From NCBI GenBank assembly GCA_902623175.1, contig CACNSR010000011.1:1-64000 (forward strand): DNA of 64,000 nucleotides, read 5' to 3'. The notes under the pieces are model-generated. The model was not told the DNA's origin. It saw only the letters and a program-made list of their open reading frames with translations, and did no database searches. This DNA is from Halieaceae bacterium (GTDB lineage: Bacteria > Pseudomonadota > Gammaproteobacteria > Pseudomonadales > Halieaceae). Made by a program: the position numbers and the translations under genes. Below are positions 53,645 through 61,876 of this stretch, in pieces (positions within the stretch are counted from its first letter, which is position 1; every line of letters starts with the position of its first letter).

Positions 53645-54558
53645 GCGACGAGCTGCTCGATTACCCGCGACGCCATTACGGCATGGACCACGAACGCTAT
53701 GAGTGGTCGATGCTGCAGGACCGCAAGCCGGTCATCTGGCCGGACGGCAAGCCGCTGGCGCTGTGGATCAATATCTCGGTGCAACACTTTCCGCTTTCAG
53801 GTGATAAGCCCGCAGTTCCGCCGCCGGGCGCACTGACCATGCCTTATCCCGATCTCCGCCACTACACGCTGAGGGATTACGGCAATCGGGTGGGCATTTA
53901 TCGCCTGCTCAAGCTCATGGCCGAGTACGAGGCGAATCCGTCCTTGGCAGTTTCGGGGGCCCTAGCAGAGCGCTATCCGCAGCTGTTGAAACGCCTCGAC
54001 CAAACGCCTTATGAATGGCTGGGCCACGGGTGGAACATGCTCTGCATGCACGCCGGTGAAGTGGACGTGGATACCGAGGCCGGATGGATCGCTGACTCGC
54101 GCCAGGCGCTTGAGCAATTTACCGATCGGCCCATTAAAGGGTGGCTGAGCCCTGGCCGGCTCCAGACAGCCAATACCCCCGAGCTATTAGTGAAAACCGG
54201 CTTCACTTATCAGTGCGACTGGGTGAACGATGAACTGCCCTATACCTTCAAAACCACTGAGGGTGACATGATCTGCCTACCGTCTTGTCTCGAGCTCGAC
54301 GACGTTTTTGTGCTGAGCCAAAACTTGCACAGCGAGGACAGCTTCGCCCAGCAAGTGATTGACGCCGCTGATCTGTTGATCAAGGAAGGCCGCGAGCAGG
54401 GGGGGCGTTTACTGGCCCTGAATCTTCACCCTTGGCTGGTAGGCCAGCCACACCGCATTCGCACGGTGCGGGAGATGCTTGAGGCACTGTTGGTAGCGCG
54501 CGGCGCGGCGATATGGCATGCGTCGCCCAGCCGTATTATCGAAGCCGCGCAGGCGTAA
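53641..54558 (+). CDS. polysaccharide-deacetylase-fold protein, PuuE-allantoinase-like (second copy)
   Basis: 305 residues, starting at the ATG of an ATGA overlap with the first copy. Equivalent motifs are RDYGNRVGIYRLL, YEWLGHGWNML, IKGWLSPGRL, CDWVNDELPY and LHPWLVGQPHRIR. It is clearly a paralogue, but the catalytic-looking segments differ (LHPWLVG against THNYQVS; GHGWNM against SHGIYN), so the two may act on different substrates or form a heteromer. The SPGRL region replaces APALS. The next 279 bases (54559-54837) hold no gene. Confidence 0.83.
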   Translation: MSDELLDYPRRHYGMDHERYEWSMLQDRKPVIWPDGKPLALWINISVQHFPLSGDKPAVPPPGALTMPYPDLRHYTLRDYGNRVGIYRLLKLMAEYEANPSLAVSGALAERYPQLLKRLDQTPYEWLGHGWNMLCMHAGEVDVDTEAGWIADSRQALEQFTDRPIKGWLSPGRLQTANTPELLVKTGFTYQCDWVNDELPYTFKTTEGDMICLPSCLELDDVFVLSQNLHSEDSFAQQVIDAADLLIKEGREQGGRLLALNLHPWLVGQPHRIRTVREMLEALLVARGAAIWHASPSRIIEAAQA

Positions 54559-54837
54559 TCGTTATGTCTCCTTGGTCGTACTTAAAAAGGCGACAGAAAC
54601 AACGGTAACCCAATAGAAATGAGCGAGGCGCTGGCCGAATGTGAGGTTTTGCTCCAGCTGATTCTGCGCTTGCTGATTCGGTCCGTGCGCCAGCACTCGG
54701 AACGGCGTGATGCTCGACAGTGGAGCGGACTTCATCATTGGAGATGCGCTTTACGCCGTTACCGCGTTTGCCGGGCGTGACCAGCCTCCGATCACAAAAC
54801 CGTGGTAACTTCGGCACACTCTAACGGGGGCTCCACT

Positions 54838-55344
54838 ATGGCAGATAGTATGACATCGAACGAACTGAAAAAAATTATGCCACTACTGGCGCGCCATGAG
54901 GGCGTTTGGGAAGGTACGTATCGCTTTTATAACTTACAGGGCGAACAGATTGACGAGCACGCTTCACGTTTAATTTGCCGCTTCCCAGAGGCGGGTCACC
55001 CTTATCATCAAACCAACCACTATCGCTGGGCCAACGGCAAGCGAGAGGAGCGCGATTTCCCCGCCATGGTCGAAAATGGCCGCCTTAAATGGGACAATGA
55101 ATTCATTAATGGTTGGGCTTGTGACGTGGCCTTGGACGATTTCAATCGCACAACAATGCTGAACTGGACCCGCACCGGCGAGCCAGATCTCTATTTGTAT
55201 GAAATGATCCAACTCTCAGATGACGGCATCTCGCGGGCTCGGGTTTGGCAATGGTTCAAAGCCGATCGCTTATTCCAGCGCACGCTCGTCGACGAGACGT
55301 TCGTGACCAAAGACTGGCAAGCCTATGAAGGCCAAGAATTCTAA
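54838..55344 (+). CDS. uncharacterised lipocalin-like protein (DUF3598-like)
   Basis: 168 residues without signal peptide. The start HEGVWEGTYRFYNLQGEQIDEHAS and the following beta-rich pattern suggest a lipocalin-like barrel of the DUF3598 type; I recall this loosely and give it low weight. No catalytic motif was seen. GGGGG lies seven bases before the ATG. It may be transcribed alone or with the deacetylases, 279 bases away. In such islands a small-molecule binding or cyclase role is conceivable. Confidence 0.55.
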   Translation: MADSMTSNELKKIMPLLARHEGVWEGTYRFYNLQGEQIDEHASRLICRFPEAGHPYHQTNHYRWANGKREERDFPAMVENGRLKWDNEFINGWACDVALDDFNRTTMLNWTRTGEPDLYLYEMIQLSDDGISRARVWQWFKADRLFQRTLVDETFVTKDWQAYEGQEF

Positions 55345-55401
55345 ACAAAACAGGCCGGGCCATTCCCCCCTGCTCAGTTTCTCCCAAGATAAGTTAATCA
55401 T

Positions 55402-55638
55402 TGGTCGTTGCACTCTGCCGCGGTGCTCGAGCCTTCGGCAATAGCTCAATAACGCGTAGCCAGCGGAGCATAGCTAGTGCGGTTATGCCAATCAGTTTCG
55501 CCCCCACAAAATACAAAATGATCGGCGTTGCAGGGGCCCCCTAGCGCGTTAAAACGCTACAAAAGCTGAACACTCAAGGCCGTCTAGTATGTAATACGCC
55601 TATTTTGATATATCATTAGGCTTTAGTGGTCGTTGCAC
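55402..55638. repeat. 12-base direct repeat in the GntR upstream region
   Basis: The word TGGTCGTTGCAC occurs at 55402-55413 and again at 55627-55638, the second copy just before the regulator start. Between the copies lies a small stem TAGCG...CGCTA at 55542-55559 and the TGATATATCA palindrome. The 311-base stretch 55345-55655 has no gene. Two exact 12-mers this close are unlikely by chance but have no known role. Confidence 0.35.
55606..55615. promoter_or_regulatory. palindrome TGATATATCA before the GntR-type regulator (candidate autoregulatory operator)
   Basis: A perfect 10-base palindrome, 41 bases before the regulator ATG at 55656. It shares TGATAT/ATATCA half-sites with the palindrome at 52000. 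The surroundings are AT-rich, as in a promoter. A HutC-type regulator would be expected to bind such a short palindrome at its own gene; this is an inference. Confidence 0.5.
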
Positions 55639-55655
55639 CGCTCAGGAACGGGGAC

Positions 55656-56426
55656 ATGAACGACATTTTCAGCTCGCACTTGATTGGCCAAGTATCCAAG
55701 TCCTCGCCGACGCCGCTCTATCACCAGCTCTATTCCCTACTGAAGGCAAGAATCCTTGACGGCACTCTGGCGCTGGGCCTGCGGCTACCTCCTGAGGAGC
55801 AGTTGGCAAACCTGTTCAAGGTGTCGCGTATCACGGCCAAGCGCGCGATGGATGATTTAGCCAGCGAGGAGTTGGTCGAGAGACGGCGTGGTCGCGGCAC
55901 CCACGTAATTTATCAGTACTCTCCGAAGCCCGTTCAAGCACCGCTGACAGGTATGCTGCAGGAAATCGAAAGTATGGCGCGTAACTCTTCGGCGCAGATT
56001 CTCGATTACGGTATGCGCGTGCCGCCCTGGGCGATCCGTGAGGACCTGCGACTCGCCGACGGCGAGACGGCCTTGCACCTGTTGCGGGTCCGCGAGCGGG
56101 ACGGCATGAAGTTTGGACACTACAACAGCTGGACTGCAGGAGTCGATATCCCCGCAGACCCAGCGATTTTCGAAAATACCCCGCGACTGAGTTATTTCCG
56201 GCAACAGGGTCTTGAAGTCAGCCATGTGACCCAAACCCTGTCGGCTGTCTCTGCCGATGCGCCGGTGGCGGATGCCTTGGGTGTGGCTGAGGGAAGTCCG
56301 CTACTGAGTCTGACCAGACGCTCGTATCAAAAGACGGGCGCGGGTGACGAACAAATTCTGGATTTTCTAGAGGTGCTGTATAACCCCGCTCATTTCCAGT
56401 ACTCCATGGATCTCACACTAAACTGA
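55656..56426 (+). CDS. GntR-family transcriptional regulator, HutC subfamily
   Basis: 256 residues. The N-terminal winged helix-turn-helix reads PLYHQLYSLLKARIL, LPPEEQLANLFKVSRITAKRAMDDL and GRGTHV, the typical GntR domain at residues 20-85. The C-terminal UTRA/HutC ligand domain follows (ALHLLRVRERDG, SYFRQQGLEV, GSPLLSLTRRSY). Such repressors sense a pathway intermediate and release operators. It sits amid the amidase/deacetylase island and probably regulates it, with palindromes at 52000 and 55606 as candidate sites. The ATG at 55656 with AGGA about nine bases upstream was chosen. It converges with the nitrilase gene, only four bases apart. Confidence 0.9.
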   Translation: MNDIFSSHLIGQVSKSSPTPLYHQLYSLLKARILDGTLALGLRLPPEEQLANLFKVSRITAKRAMDDLASEELVERRRGRGTHVIYQYSPKPVQAPLTGMLQEIESMARNSSAQILDYGMRVPPWAIREDLRLADGETALHLLRVRERDGMKFGHYNSWTAGVDIPADPAIFENTPRLSYFRQQGLEVSHVTQTLSAVSADAPVADALGVAEGSPLLSLTRRSYQKTGAGDEQILDFLEVLYNPAHFQYSMDLTLN

Positions 56427-56430
56427 GCGC

Positions 56431-57480
56431 TCAGATCAGCCCGGCTTTTTTAAGGCCTTCGATCACCGCTGATTGCTGCCCCATAAAGTGCGACCGGTCT
56501 GGCACCGTAATAGCGCCATCTGCATTGACCAAGTTGTCTTCGGGATAAAAATGCTGCTGATCGTACGTTGAGCGGAACAGCGACAGGCGCTGTCGGGCCA
56601 GCAGGTTGGTCATGGCGGGTTTACTGCGGGCTTCACGCAATCGTTCGATATCGATGAGCGCATGGCCCACCATCGACTCGCCGGTATACGCCTCGGTCAT
56701 CACCTGCCCTTTAAAGTCGACGATCTGCGAGTGACCCTGAGTCGAGTTCTGCGGCACGGGTGAGTTGTGGATCGCCGACGTATTGCTGGAGACCACGTAA
56801 CACATGTTCTCGTAGGCCCGCGCGCACTTGGCGACGTTCTTTGGTGTAGGGAGGGGGCTACCGACTTCACTCGAGGAGTGCAGGATCACCTCTGCGCCAC
56901 GCGTTGCCAATGCGCGCGCTACTTCCGGATACAGGATCTCCTCTGAGGCGACGCAGGCCAGTCTGCCAAGCGGTGTATCGGCGACGGGGAAGAGCCCTTC
57001 GTCTCCATATACGTCGCAATATTGCGACAGCACGTCGTGGGGCGTTGGTGCAAACATCGAGATCAAGCGGCGATAGCGGAGGATGACCGCACCTTCATCA
57101 CTGATGATAAAGCTGGTTTGGAAGTAGAGATCGGGAAAATGCGGATCGAGCTCGTAAGCGTTGCCTGAAAGATATATACCTCGGCTGCGGGCGATCTCGC
57201 CCATGCGCGCATACTCGGCGCCATCCATCGCGATGCAGGCTTTGGTCCGCCACTCGGGAATCGATTCCCCCATGGGAAAGCTGGTCAAGAAATATTCCGG
57301 CAGTACCACCAGGCGCAGGGTGTCTCCACTGAATGTGCCGATGAAACCCTTACTTCCCGCAATCAACTGGTCGACACGATCCAACGTGCTCGACATTGCC
57401 TGCTCGACTGCCGCCCGATCAGTGAGACCGTTCACAGCATGGCAGTCCATCTGTAGCGCAAGTGCGGAATAGGGTGTCAT
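56431..57480 (-). CDS. nitrilase/carbon-nitrogen hydrolase superfamily protein
   Basis: 349 residues. The first catalytic residue, E62, is in VVLPEYF. The nucleophile is probably C176 in GRLACVASEEILYPE. The third conserved residue is normally Lys in YRK; here the segment reads YRRLISMF (Arg138). This may be a subfamily feature, since I recall relatives with YRRxxSMxAPTPHDV, but activity by the textbook Glu-Lys-Cys triad is not assured. It would hydrolyse a nitrile, amide or carbamate. GGAG precedes the ATG, and the DUF1330 gene stop lies six bases upstream, so the two form an operon. Confidence 0.85.
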   Translation of the reverse strand: MTPYSALALQMDCHAVNGLTDRAAVEQAMSSTLDRVDQLIAGSKGFIGTFSGDTLRLVVLPEYFLTSFPMGESIPEWRTKACIAMDGAEYARMGEIARSRGIYLSGNAYELDPHFPDLYFQTSFIISDEGAVILRYRRLISMFAPTPHDVLSQYCDVYGDEGLFPVADTPLGRLACVASEEILYPEVARALATRGAEVILHSSSEVGSPLPTPKNVAKCARAYENMCYVVSSNTSAIHNSPVPQNSTQGHSQIVDFKGQVMTEAYTGESMVGHALIDIERLREARSKPAMTNLLARQRLSLFRSTYDQQHFYPEDNLVNADGAITVPDRSHFMGQQSAVIEGLKKAGLI

Positions 57481-57486
57481 GGTGGA

Positions 57487-57792
57487 TTACTCCAGCGGCG
57501 TCTGCTTCAGGCCGTCTACTAGCATGACGCGGAATTCGCCGGTACCGGCTCGCAAAGGCTTTGCCGCCTCGTAGGCATCGCTGTACCAAAACGCTTTCGC
57601 CTGATCCGCCGAAGGCCAACGGTGCATCACCAATCTTGTCGCACCCCAGTCGCCCTCAAGCGGCGTCTGCTCGCCGCCAAGGACTAGATACTCGCCGCCG
57701 AATTCAGCCACGATGTCGGGAACCACTTTTGCGTAGGCACCAAACTTTTCCGGGTCGTCGAGGACGGCTTCAACGATGATATAGGCGGTCAT
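57487..57792 (-). CDS. DUF1330 protein (dimeric alpha-beta barrel)
   Basis: 101 residues. The sequence TAYIIVEAVLDDPEKFGAYAKV, then GGEYLVLGGE and RWPSADQAKAFWYSDAYE, matches the DUF1330 family with its ferredoxin-like fold. Its chemistry is unknown; relatives sit beside amidases and oxidases. AAGGTG precedes the ATG. It is first of a two-gene unit with the nitrilase-like gene. A short AT-rich region upstream (57823-57834, TTATTGTTATGC) resembles the one before the LeuC-like gene at 62779-62790. Confidence 0.85.
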   Translation of the reverse strand: MTAYIIVEAVLDDPEKFGAYAKVVPDIVAEFGGEYLVLGGEQTPLEGDWGATRLVMHRWPSADQAKAFWYSDAYEAAKPLRAGTGEFRVMLVDGLKQTPLE

Positions 57793-57889
57793 GGGCGCAC
57801 CTTGCCAATTCGGGCTCAGCCATTATTGTTATGCAAAGCAATATAGCACGGGCAGGCAGGTCCCTGATGAGAGGGCCTGACGTCCGTAA

Positions 57890-59455
57890 TCAGGACAAGC
57901 CGAGCGCGCCGGGATTCATGATGCCATCGGGGTCGAGAGCGGCCTTGATGCCGTTGACCAGGTCCAGTGCCGGCGCCTTAAGTGTGCTGTGATAGTGGTA
58001 GGCCTTGCCCAATTGCATGTGGCTTGCGCCTTCCGCGGACAATACGTCAACCACTTCGCTCTTGACCTTATACACCGCATCCCAGGCATCGGGGACAGCA
58101 TCAAACTGATTGAGTCGGGCAAGGTGGTCAGGCTCAAGGCTATGCTTGTGTAGCGCATTCAGCTCGTCGGGCCAGAAGAAAACCGGCTCGAGTACGGTGA
58201 TCTGCTCACTGACCACGGCAATCAAATAGCCTGTCTCAATGTTGAACTGCACCAGTGTGTCGCGGTTGCGTTCATACACCGCCTCTACCTCGGCCAGTAC
58301 CGCCTCACCGCGCGAGTGGGGTACCAGACCATGTACCGGTAGCCAGCGCTCACCCTCTGCGCCCACCATATTGTTGACCGGGCCGAAGGGGTTGGCCGCG
58401 AGTATCCGTGGGATGCTGTCGGCTAGTTCTTTGCCGCCTTCTGCTGAACAAATCTCACGAATTCGCTTTACCTGATGGTCGGCTTCCGCTTCTGTTCGGC
58501 CTTCGCTGATCGTGAACATAGCCCATTCAACGTCGTCCATGAAGCGTCGGCCGGAGAGTGCGATCTTGGCGCCCTGTTTGATCTTGTTCACGATGCCGGA
58601 TTCGTTTTGCAGCACACCCGTCAGTTGCTGGGCATCGGCCGCCAGGCTGGCACGCTTCATGCGCTGATGCTGCAGGTAGGGGTCGAATCCAAAGCACTCG
58701 GTGGTCAGGGACTCGCGAGAGATCTGGGCCATGGCCCGGAGCATGGGACCCGACTCCTCGAAGGCGAAGCTGGTATACCCTTTGGCGCCGGCGAGCGGCA
58801 CCAGTGGCAGCGTGGCGCGCACCTTGATACCGAGGGCACCGCAGTCTCCGAGGAACACGCCCGTCAGGTCAGGACCAAAGTGTCGCGTGAAAGGTGCTGC
58901 GCGCTGTTGAGCCGCCGAACCCGTCTCCAGCAGATCGCCTTTGCCAGTGACAACACTGACCGAGAGGACGTTGTCAGCGGCGGTGCCGCTCTGACCGCTG
59001 CCCCAAAAAATGCTGTTCTGGGAGAGGCCACCCCCAACCGTCGCGTAGCGTCCGGACAGCGTGCCCCAATAGGCGGTGCGCACACCGAGTGGCGCGAGGT
59101 GCTCATACAGCTTTTGCCAGCTGCACCCGGCCTCGACCGTTACATAACGATCTTCCAGATTGACCTCGACAATGGCGTCCATGCTGGCCATATCGATCAA
59201 CACGCTATCGGGCGCGCTGGCGATGTAACCGCTGGTATAGCTCATACCGCCCCCGCGGGTGACAATTGGCGTGCCGCGCTCCAGGCAGGCCCGCACCAGC
59301 GCCTGCACTTCATCGATGTTGCGCGGCCGCACAACCGCACAGATAGGCGGTCCTACAGTGAAGACATCCTGAGAGTACAGCGTTATCTGCTCGGGATCCG
59401 TGGTGATGATCTCGGCAGGTAGTAATTGGGTGATGGTGGATACCACTGCGTTCAT
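57890..59455 (-). CDS. FAD-binding oxidase/dehydrogenase of the VAO/GlcD type
   Basis: 521 residues. The PP-binding loop of the FAD-binding_4 domain is RGGGMSYTSGY (67-77) and the second FAD segment is YATVGGGLSQNS. The C-terminal half should form the substrate lid. It oxidises an alcohol, hydroxy acid or amine with FAD, passing electrons to O2 or to an acceptor. The ATG directly follows the TGA of the symporter gene, so both are probably co-translated, and the substrate may be the one imported. No His or Cys that would hold FAD covalently is certain. Confidence 0.85.
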   Translation of the reverse strand: MNAVVSTITQLLPAEIITTDPEQITLYSQDVFTVGPPICAVVRPRNIDEVQALVRACLERGTPIVTRGGGMSYTSGYIASAPDSVLIDMASMDAIVEVNLEDRYVTVEAGCSWQKLYEHLAPLGVRTAYWGTLSGRYATVGGGLSQNSIFWGSGQSGTAADNVLSVSVVTGKGDLLETGSAAQQRAAPFTRHFGPDLTGVFLGDCGALGIKVRATLPLVPLAGAKGYTSFAFEESGPMLRAMAQISRESLTTECFGFDPYLQHQRMKRASLAADAQQLTGVLQNESGIVNKIKQGAKIALSGRRFMDDVEWAMFTISEGRTEAEADHQVKRIREICSAEGGKELADSIPRILAANPFGPVNNMVGAEGERWLPVHGLVPHSRGEAVLAEVEAVYERNRDTLVQFNIETGYLIAVVSEQITVLEPVFFWPDELNALHKHSLEPDHLARLNQFDAVPDAWDAVYKVKSEVVDVLSAEGASHMQLGKAYHYHSTLKAPALDLVNGIKAALDPDGIMNPGALGLS

Positions 59456-60865
59456 TCAGCGCCTCCTGCCCCATATCAGTAATACACTATGAGCCGCAAA
59501 GGGTAACAGACGTTCGATGATGTCGCCCGGCGCATTAGGCAGCAGTGACAGCGCCACCGTGAGACCAAAACCTATCCAGATACCCGTGACGCGAACGCTG
59601 TCCGGGATCTGCCAGCCCAGCAGACGAGCAAACAGCGTGGGCCCTAGCGCTGCCCCTAGCGCGCTCCACGCAAACAACACCCGAGAGAAGATAGGTGCTG
59701 GCAGAAAGAGCGCTACCAATACGGCAAGTAGCACGACAATGAACACTGCCCATCGCCCTCGACGTAATACCCGTGCGCTACCTTGCAGTGCCTCATCGGT
59801 GAGGTCGTGGGACAGTGTGCTGGCGCACACTAGGAGCTGGCTGTCGGCGGTGGACATGATCGCCGAGAGCACTGCGGCGAGCAGAAGACCTGCGAGAACC
59901 GGGGGCAGCACCTGTTCTGACAGGGCAAAAAAGACCTGTTCATTGTTGTTCAGTGAATCGAAGATGCCACGCCCCACCAGTCCCGTCAGGACCATCCCCG
60001 AGAAGACAACGAGATACCAAATGAGGGTGATGCGTGCTGCGGTGCGCCGCGCACGATGATCCTTGAGCGCCATAAAGCGTACCATCAGGTGCGGTTGCCC
60101 AAATGTACCGAGACTGATGGCCAAGGACCCAATGGCAAATCCGATAGCCGACAAGGTCGCCGCATCGGTTCCCCCATTGTTTTGGTTGCCAAGTTCGATG
60201 AGCTCAATAAGGGAGGCAAACCCTCCCGTCGAGATCACGGTTCCCATTGGTAGCGTGATGGCTGCCAGGCACATAACGACACCTTGTAGGGTGTCGGTCA
60301 GACTGACCGCCCAATAGCCGCCCAGCCAGGTGTAAATCAGAATGACCAGTGCGCCGCCTACAATCGCCAGCGTATCGCTGACGGCAAATACTTTGGTGAC
60401 GGTGAGCCCGGCGCCTTGGAACTGCGCGGCGACGTAAAAAACAAAGGCAATCAGAATAACGACGGCCGCGGATCGCACGAGGGCGTTGCTGCGGGGGTTA
60501 TCGTTCGGCTCGCTGAGATAGTCTATGAAAGTAGTCAGCTGCCGCTGATGACTGGCTTCCAGTAGCCTCGGCGCGATCCACCACCAGGCCACGACCATTC
60601 CAGACAGGCTTCCCAAAGCGACCCAAATAACGGATGGACCCATAGCAAAGGCAGCGCCGCTCACCCCCAGTAAGGTCCACGCTGAGGAGGCACTGGCGCT
60701 GTAGGAAATGCCGGTGATCCAGGGACCCACCTCGCGGGCACCCAGAAAAAAATCGCTGCTGGAGCGAGTGCGTCGCGACGCCCAGAGGCCTACTCCCAGT
60801 AGCAGACATTGGTAAGCCAAGACGGCACTCAATACGATGGTGCTGACGTCGTCGGTCGTATTCAC
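59456..60865 (-). CDS. sodium:solute symporter (SSS) family transporter
   Basis: 469 residues with 12-13 helices. Conserved segments include SDFFLGAREVGPWITGISYSASASSAWT, and helix-5-like LGGYWAVSLTDTLQG; together with the Ser-rich first helices these match the family. It imports an organic solute with Na+. The adjacent flavoenzyme gene and divergent VOC genes suggest the solute is the island substrate. The GTG at 60865 has GGAGG nine bases upstream; a GTG at 60904 lacks such a site and was rejected. It is divergent from the VOC gene at 60931 with 65 bases between. Confidence 0.9.
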   Translation of the reverse strand: MNTTDDVSTIVLSAVLAYQCLLLGVGLWASRRTRSSSDFFLGAREVGPWITGISYSASASSAWTLLGVSGAAFAMGPSVIWVALGSLSGMVVAWWWIAPRLLEASHQRQLTTFIDYLSEPNDNPRSNALVRSAAVVILIAFVFYVAAQFQGAGLTVTKVFAVSDTLAIVGGALVILIYTWLGGYWAVSLTDTLQGVVMCLAAITLPMGTVISTGGFASLIELIELGNQNNGGTDAATLSAIGFAIGSLAISLGTFGQPHLMVRFMALKDHRARRTAARITLIWYLVVFSGMVLTGLVGRGIFDSLNNNEQVFFALSEQVLPPVLAGLLLAAVLSAIMSTADSQLLVCASTLSHDLTDEALQGSARVLRRGRWAVFIVVLLAVLVALFLPAPIFSRVLFAWSALGAALGPTLFARLLGWQIPDSVRVTGIWIGFGLTVALSLLPNAPGDIIERLLPFAAHSVLLIWGRRR

Positions 60866-60930
60866 GATAGCGCGCCTCCCCTCCACTTGGCGGTATGATG
60901 CCACTCAGTCAGAGATAAAAGGGGGCTCCG

Positions 60931-61866
60931 TTGAGAGAGATTGGCTTCTCCCACGTGGTAATCACTACCTCGAACGCCCCACAGCTGGGCGGGTTTTTTG
61001 CCGCCCTGGGGTGGCACTTGCACAGCACCGCGCTCTTCGCCGATGCGGCTGACTTTTGGGGCGCAGACATGACCCAAGTGGCCGAGCGCTGGGTCGCGCC
61101 CAGTGGGGCATGTGAGGTTGTATTGCTCCCCGTTACGAACACAACTGCGGTGCTTCGCCCTCTGGATTGCGCGGTGACCACTCCCGGTGGGCTGTTTGAT
61201 ATCAACATGCGCACCTGGGACAGCGACTGGGCGCGCGAGTTTTTGCACACCCATGGTTGGCGTGAGCTGGTTCCGGCAGTGGCTTGGCAGTTCGGCGAGG
61301 TGCAGACGAGCGAGGCCCTCTACATTCAGGATGACGGCATCGTGATGGCCGTGATGCAGCGCCTGAGCCCACCCCTTGAAGGTATCGAGTTTGACCGTAT
61401 GAGCGATGTCTTTAACTCCACACAGATGGTGAGCAATGTCGAGACGACGCTCGCTTTTCTCAAAGTCTTGGGATTCGAGCGGTTCATTGACCATGCGGGC
61501 CCACTGCCCGGGGAGGGCCCCCGGGTATTGCAGCTTGAGCAGCACCCCGCTGACACCGCCGGCATCCACCTGAGCATCGCCCACCCGGAGGCAGCGATGT
61601 CAGGTTCGATCGAACTAATTGATGTGCCGGAACACCCCCTACCTTGCCTTCCGGTGCCCAGCACGGGCGGCCGCGGCCTGCGCGCACTCGCCATCCCCTG
61701 TCATGATGTGTCGGAGACCTATGCCGCAGTTAACGATAGCGAGTGGTCGGCACAGGTCTGTCAGCCACTGGCAAAGCGCAACCTGCCGGGACTGCTCAGC
61801 GGTGAGTGCTTCGCCGTGACCGGGCCCGATGGCGGGCGACTCGACCTTTATCAATTAGCACAGTGA
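60931..61866 (+). CDS. VOC (glyoxalase/dioxygenase-fold) protein, two tandem modules
   Basis: 311 residues from a TTG start preceded by GGGGG. Two VOC modules are seen: FSHVVITTSNAPQLGGFFAALGWH in the first and NSTQMVSNVETTLAFLKVLGFERF in the second. His residues occur in FSHVV and IHLSIAHPE, with Glu possible near the C-terminus, but a full 2-His-1-Glu metal site was not confirmed. A ring-cleaving dioxygenase, an isomerase or a binding protein are all possible. It is followed ten bases later by another VOC gene and is divergent from the symporter gene. Confidence 0.75.
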   Translation: MREIGFSHVVITTSNAPQLGGFFAALGWHLHSTALFADAADFWGADMTQVAERWVAPSGACEVVLLPVTNTTAVLRPLDCAVTTPGGLFDINMRTWDSDWAREFLHTHGWRELVPAVAWQFGEVQTSEALYIQDDGIVMAVMQRLSPPLEGIEFDRMSDVFNSTQMVSNVETTLAFLKVLGFERFIDHAGPLPGEGPRVLQLEQHPADTAGIHLSIAHPEAAMSGSIELIDVPEHPLPCLPVPSTGGRGLRALAIPCHDVSETYAAVNDSEWSAQVCQPLAKRNLPGLLSGECFAVTGPDGGRLDLYQLAQ

Positions 61867-61876
61867 GCATAACCTT

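Noticed and set aside
54559-54837. 279-base gap after the second deacetylase gene
   Set aside because: Only very short frames without ribosome-binding sites or patterns were found; I see no gene, repeat or clear promoter.
58475-59422. 315-residue open frame on the plus strand
   Set aside because: It is antisense to the FAD-binding oxidase gene, whose motifs and coupled start are convincing; the antisense product is rich in Arg, His and Gly without pattern.
60862-61584. 240-residue open frame on the minus strand
   Set aside because: It is antisense to the VOC gene and overlaps the symporter start region; no conserved segment was seen.
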